Positions 7,542-9,999 of a stretch of 9,999 nucleotides of DNA are shown piece after piece. The notes beneath the pieces are model-generated. The model was given only the letters and a program-made list of their open reading frames with translations. It made no database searches and was not told the origin of the DNA. Location of the stretch: assembly GCA_023230265.1 (NCBI GenBank), contig JALNXR010000057.1, positions 1 through 9,999 of the forward strand, in the 5' to 3' direction. Numbering within the stretch: position 1 is the stretch's first letter; each line of letters begins with the position of its first letter. The translations under genes were made by a program, and so were the position numbers. Source of the DNA: Bacteroidales bacterium. GTDB taxonomy: Bacteria; Bacteroidota; Bacteroidia; Bacteroidales; UBA932.

Positions 7542-7919
7542 ATGGCAGATATTAAAAAATTTGCAGAAGAATTAGTTAACCTTTCTGTAAAAGAAGTTCA
7601 GGAATTGGCAAAAGTCCTCAAAGAGGAATATGGCATAGAGCCCGCTGCAGCTGCAGTTGCAGTTGCCGCACCGGCAGCAGGCGGAGCAGCTGCCGCTGAG
7701 GCAGAACAGACACAATTTGATGTAATTCTCACCTCACCCGGCCAGACTAAACTTCAGATCATAAAAGTTGTTAAGGAGATCACCGGCTTAGGACTCAAAG
7801 AGGCTAAAGAACTGGTAGATGCAGCTCCCAAAGCAGTTAAGGAGAAGGTTAGCAAAGCCGAAGCAGAACAAGTAAAAGCTCAATTAGAAGAGGCAGGCGG
7901 AGAAGTTGAAATTAAATAA
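7542..7919 (+). CDS. rplL: 50S ribosomal protein L7/L12
   Basis: L7/L12 forms the flexible ribosomal stalk that recruits translation GTPases and is present in several copies per ribosome. The 125 residues divide into an N-terminal dimerisation helix pair (about 1-33), an Ala/Val/Pro-rich hinge (about 34-55) and a C-terminal factor-binding domain from about 57. That domain has the conserved [20 protein letters not shown] near 70-89. The protein is acidic. The hinge is slightly long compared with Escherichia coli. ATG 7542 lies 30 bases after rplJ in an A/T-rich stretch without a Shine-Dalgarno sequence. A terminator-like hairpin follows at 7954-7987. Confidence 0.99.
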   Translation: MADIKKFAEELVNLSVKEVQELAKVLKEEYGIEPAAAAVAVAAPAAGGAAAAEAEQTQFDVILTSPGQTKLQIIKVVKEITGLGLKEAKELVDAAPKAVKEKVSKAEAEQVKAQLEEAGGEVEIK

Positions 7920-7928
7920 CTCCAAAAT

Positions 7929-7959
7929 CCCGTTTTAATCGGGCAAACCATTTGGGTTT
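7929..7959 (+). promoter_or_regulatory. small stem-loops upstream of the attenuator, one competing with it
   Basis: CCCG (7929-7932) pairs with CGGG (7940-7943). AAACC (7945-7949) can pair with GGTTT (7955-7959), which is the base of the 5' arm of the terminator stem, so the two structures exclude each other. The second pairing is only 5 bp and much weaker than the terminator. An antiterminator role is speculative. Confidence 0.35.
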
Positions 7960-7987
7960 AGGGCCTTTTAAGGCTCTAAGCCTTTTT
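7954..7987 (+). terminator. intrinsic terminator acting as a likely rplL-rpoB attenuator
   Basis: Bases 7954-7966 pair with 7971-7983 in a nearly 13-bp stem with three G-U pairs, capped by the loop TTTA and followed by a T-run (7983-7987) before GTCGTTATTTT. The core is GGGTTTAGGGCC against GGCTCTAAGCC. It lies inside the 106-base gap between rplL and rpoB with no visible promoter after it. Partial termination would therefore lower rpoB output relative to the ribosomal proteins. Escherichia coli has a known attenuator at this position. Confidence 0.78.
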
Positions 7988-8025
7988 GTCGTTATTTTAG
8001 ATTATTTTCAACCAATCCTGTAAAA

Positions 8026-9999
8026 ATGTCGCAAAAAACTTATAATCAGCGGATTTCATTCGCGACTTCAAGAGCCCTCCTGGATTATCCCGATTTTCTG
8101 GAGGTTCAACTCAAGTCATTCAAGGATTTCTTCCAACTGGAAACCACACCTGAAAACCGTAAAAACGAAGGTCTTTACAAAGTTTTTCAGGAGATATTTC
8201 CAATCACAGATACCCGTAACAACTTCGTCCTTGAATTTATTGACTACTTCATAGACCCCCCCAGATACTCCATCGAGGAGTGCCTGGACAGAGGCCTGAC
8301 ATACAGCGTGCCGCTCAAGGCCAAGCTTAAACTCTACTGTACTGATCCGGAGCACGAAGATTTTGACACCGTTATCCAGGATGTTTTTCTTGGGACAATT
8401 CCATACATGACTCCAAGGGGTACATTTGTTATCAACGGATCAGAAAGGATAGTAGTTTCTCAGCTGCATCGCTCGCCTGGTGTATTCTTTGGGCAGAGTA
8501 TACATGCCAACGGCACCAAGTTGTACTCAGCCAGGATCATACCCTTCAAGGGTTCCTGGATAGAGTTTGCAACCGACATAAACAATGTGATGTATGCCTA
8601 CATTGACAGAAAGAAAAAACTGCCCGTCACAACTCTTCTCAGGGCTATTGGTTATGAGGGTGACAAGGACATACTTGATATATTCGGTCTGGCCAATGAA
8701 ATAAAGGTTACATCCTCCAATCTCAAGAAGTGTATAGGCAGTAAACTTGCTGCCAGGGTTCTGAAAACCTGGATTGAAGATTTCGTGGATGAGGATACAG
8801 CGGAGGTCGTATCCATTGAGAGAAATGAAATTGTTCTTGACCGTGAAACAATTATTGAGGAAGAACATATTGAACAGATATTGGAATCCGGAGTTGAGAC
8901 CATCCTGATTCACAAGGAGGGGGCCAATGTCAATGACTATGCAATTATCCACAACACACTCCAGAGAGATCAGTGTAACTCAGAAAAAGAGGCCGTATTC
9001 AACATCTACAGACAGCTAAGAAACTCCGAGGCTCCGGATGAGGCAACTGCAAGGGATGTGATAGATAAACTCTTCTTCTCGGACAAAAGATATGACCTGG
9101 GAGAGGTTGGAAGATACCGCCTCAATCACAAACTCAGTCTCAACACCCCTGTTGAGACAAGGGTGCTTACAAAAGCTGACATTATTGAGATAATCAGATA
9201 TCTTATCCAGCTTATCAACTCAAAAGCAATAGTGGATGATATCGACCACCTGAGCAACAGAAGGATAAGAACAGTAGGCGAACAACTGGCCAACCAGTTC
9301 AGCGTTGGTCTTTCAAGGATGGCAAGGACAATCCGCGAGAGAATGAATGTGAGGGATAATGAAGTCTTCACACCTATCGACCTTATCAATGCAAAGACAC
9401 TTTCATCTGTGATCAACTCATTCTTCGGAACCAGCCAGTTGTCACAATTTATGGACCAGACCAATCCTTTGGCCGAGATGACCCATAAAAGGCGTCTCTC
9501 CGCACTTGGCCCGGGAGGTCTTTCAAGGGACCGTGCCGGATTTGAGGTAAGGGACGTTCATTACACTCACTACGGGAGGCTCTGTCCCATAGAGACTCCG
9601 GAGGGACCGAACATCGGTCTTATCTCCTCTCTTTGTGTCTATGCAAAGATTAACGATCTGGGTTTCATTGAAACTCCCTACAGAAAGGTGGAGAGTGGAG
9701 TTGTGGATATGACAGCCAAAGGGTGCATATACATGAGTGCAGAAGAGGAAGAAGACAAGATGGTGGCACAGGCCAATGTTCACATTGACGAAAGCGGACT
9801 GATGACCGATGAGAGAATTAAATGCCGCTATGAAGCAGATTACCCTGTGGTAGGAAAGGAAGAAGTTCACTATGTGGATGTGTCGCCAAACCAGATAGCT
9901 TCCATTGCAGCATCACTAATACCTTTTCTGGAACATGACGATGCCAACCGTGCCCTTATGGGCTCAAACATGATGCGCCAGGCAGTTCCCCTTATCAGG
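8026..9999 (+). CDS. rpoB: RNA polymerase beta subunit, 3' end outside window
   Basis: RpoB is the beta subunit of core RNA polymerase and forms one side of the active-site cleft. The frame is open from ATG 8026 to the window end, 658 codons, about half of a typical Bacteroidota RpoB. Residues 145-155 ([11 protein letters not shown]) and 466-494 (the rifampicin pocket, with SQLSQFMDQ and [11 protein letters not shown]) are classic. They are followed by [29 protein letters not shown]. Pocket residues Asp477, His487 and Ser492 correspond to E. coli 516, 526 and 531 and have the wild-type identity. The start follows an A-rich TAAAA. rpoC is expected beyond the window. No frameshift or stop is present. 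Confidence 0.98.
   Translation, partial: MSQKTYNQRISFATSRALLDYPDFLEVQLKSFKDFFQLETTPENRKNEGLYKVFQEIFPITDTRNNFVLEFIDYFIDPPRYSIEECLDRGLTYSVPLKAKLKLYCTDPEHEDFDTVIQDVFLGTIPYMTPRGTFVINGSERIVVSQLHRSPGVFFGQSIHANGTKLYSARIIPFKGSWIEFATDINNVMYAYIDRKKKLPVTTLLRAIGYEGDKDILDIFGLANEIKVTSSNLKKCIGSKLAARVLKTWIEDFVDEDTAEVVSIERNEIVLDRETIIEEEHIEQILESGVETILIHKEGANVNDYAIIHNTLQRDQCNSEKEAVFNIYRQLRNSEAPDEATARDVIDKLFFSDKRYDLGEVGRYRLNHKLSLNTPVETRVLTKADIIEIIRYLIQLINSKAIVDDIDHLSNRRIRTVGEQLANQFSVGLSRMARTIRERMNVRDNEVFTPIDLINAKTLSSVINSFFGTSQLSQFMDQTNPLAEMTHKRRLSALGPGGLSRDRAGFEVRDVHYTHYGRLCPIETPEGPNIGLISSLCVYAKINDLGFIETPYRKVESGVVDMTAKGCIYMSAEEEEDKMVAQANVHIDESGLMTDERIKCRYEADYPVVGKEEVHYVDVSPNQIASIAASLIPFLEHDDANRALMGSNMMRQAVPLIR

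Noticed and set aside
7634..7700. Low-complexity GC-rich run of Ala codons in rplL
   Set aside because: This is the normal Ala-rich hinge of L7/L12, not a repeat element.
8527..8952. Minus-strand open frame of 141 codons opposite rpoB
   Set aside because: It is a shadow of the conserved RpoB coding frame, with no start signal or recognisable domain.

Overview
The window looks like chromosomal core-genome DNA of a member of the Bacteroidota, most likely order Bacteroidales. This rests on three things seen here: a promoter matching the Bacteroidota housekeeping sigma consensus (TTTG, 19 bp, TAnnTTTG), A-rich start regions mostly without Shine-Dalgarno sequences, and RpoB, EF-Tu and NusG sequences that read like Bacteroidales family members. 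Genus assignment is not possible by eye. All supported genes lie on the + strand.

Region 1 (1-3170) is a two-gene unit. The 3' part of dxs (1-deoxy-D-xylulose-5-phosphate synthase, MEP isoprenoid pathway) has lost its N-terminus to the window edge. It overlaps by about 23 bases a gene for a FeoB-type membrane protein that has the whole transporter core but no GTPase domain. This is the least ordinary gene in the window.

Region 2 (3171-4825) starts with a good promoter and carries tRNA-Thr(UGU), tRNA-Tyr(GUA), tRNA-Gly(UCC), tRNA-Thr(GGU) and tuf. The order is the same as the thrU-tyrU-glyT-thrT-tufB operon of Escherichia coli. No tRNA here encodes its CCA end.

Region 3 (4826-7919) holds a 15-bp hairpin, tRNA-Trp(CCA), a structured untranslated stretch, and then secE, nusG, rplK (L11), rplA (L1), rplJ (L10) and rplL (L7/L12). 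The genes are tightly spaced. They supply protein-export, transcription-elongation and ribosome-stalk parts.

Region 4 (7920-9999) is a 106-base gap with a strong terminator-like hairpin that probably acts as an attenuator, followed by rpoB (RNA polymerase beta), which runs off the window after 658 codons. Regions 2-4 read as one long gene-expression transcription unit from a single visible promoter.

I found no mobile element, CRISPR array, phage gene or exotic new system. The points worth a second look are the FeoB-like protein without a G domain, the rplL-rpoB attenuator with a possible competing hairpin, the 15-bp hairpin between tuf and tRNA-Trp, and an A-C mismatch in one tRNA acceptor stem.
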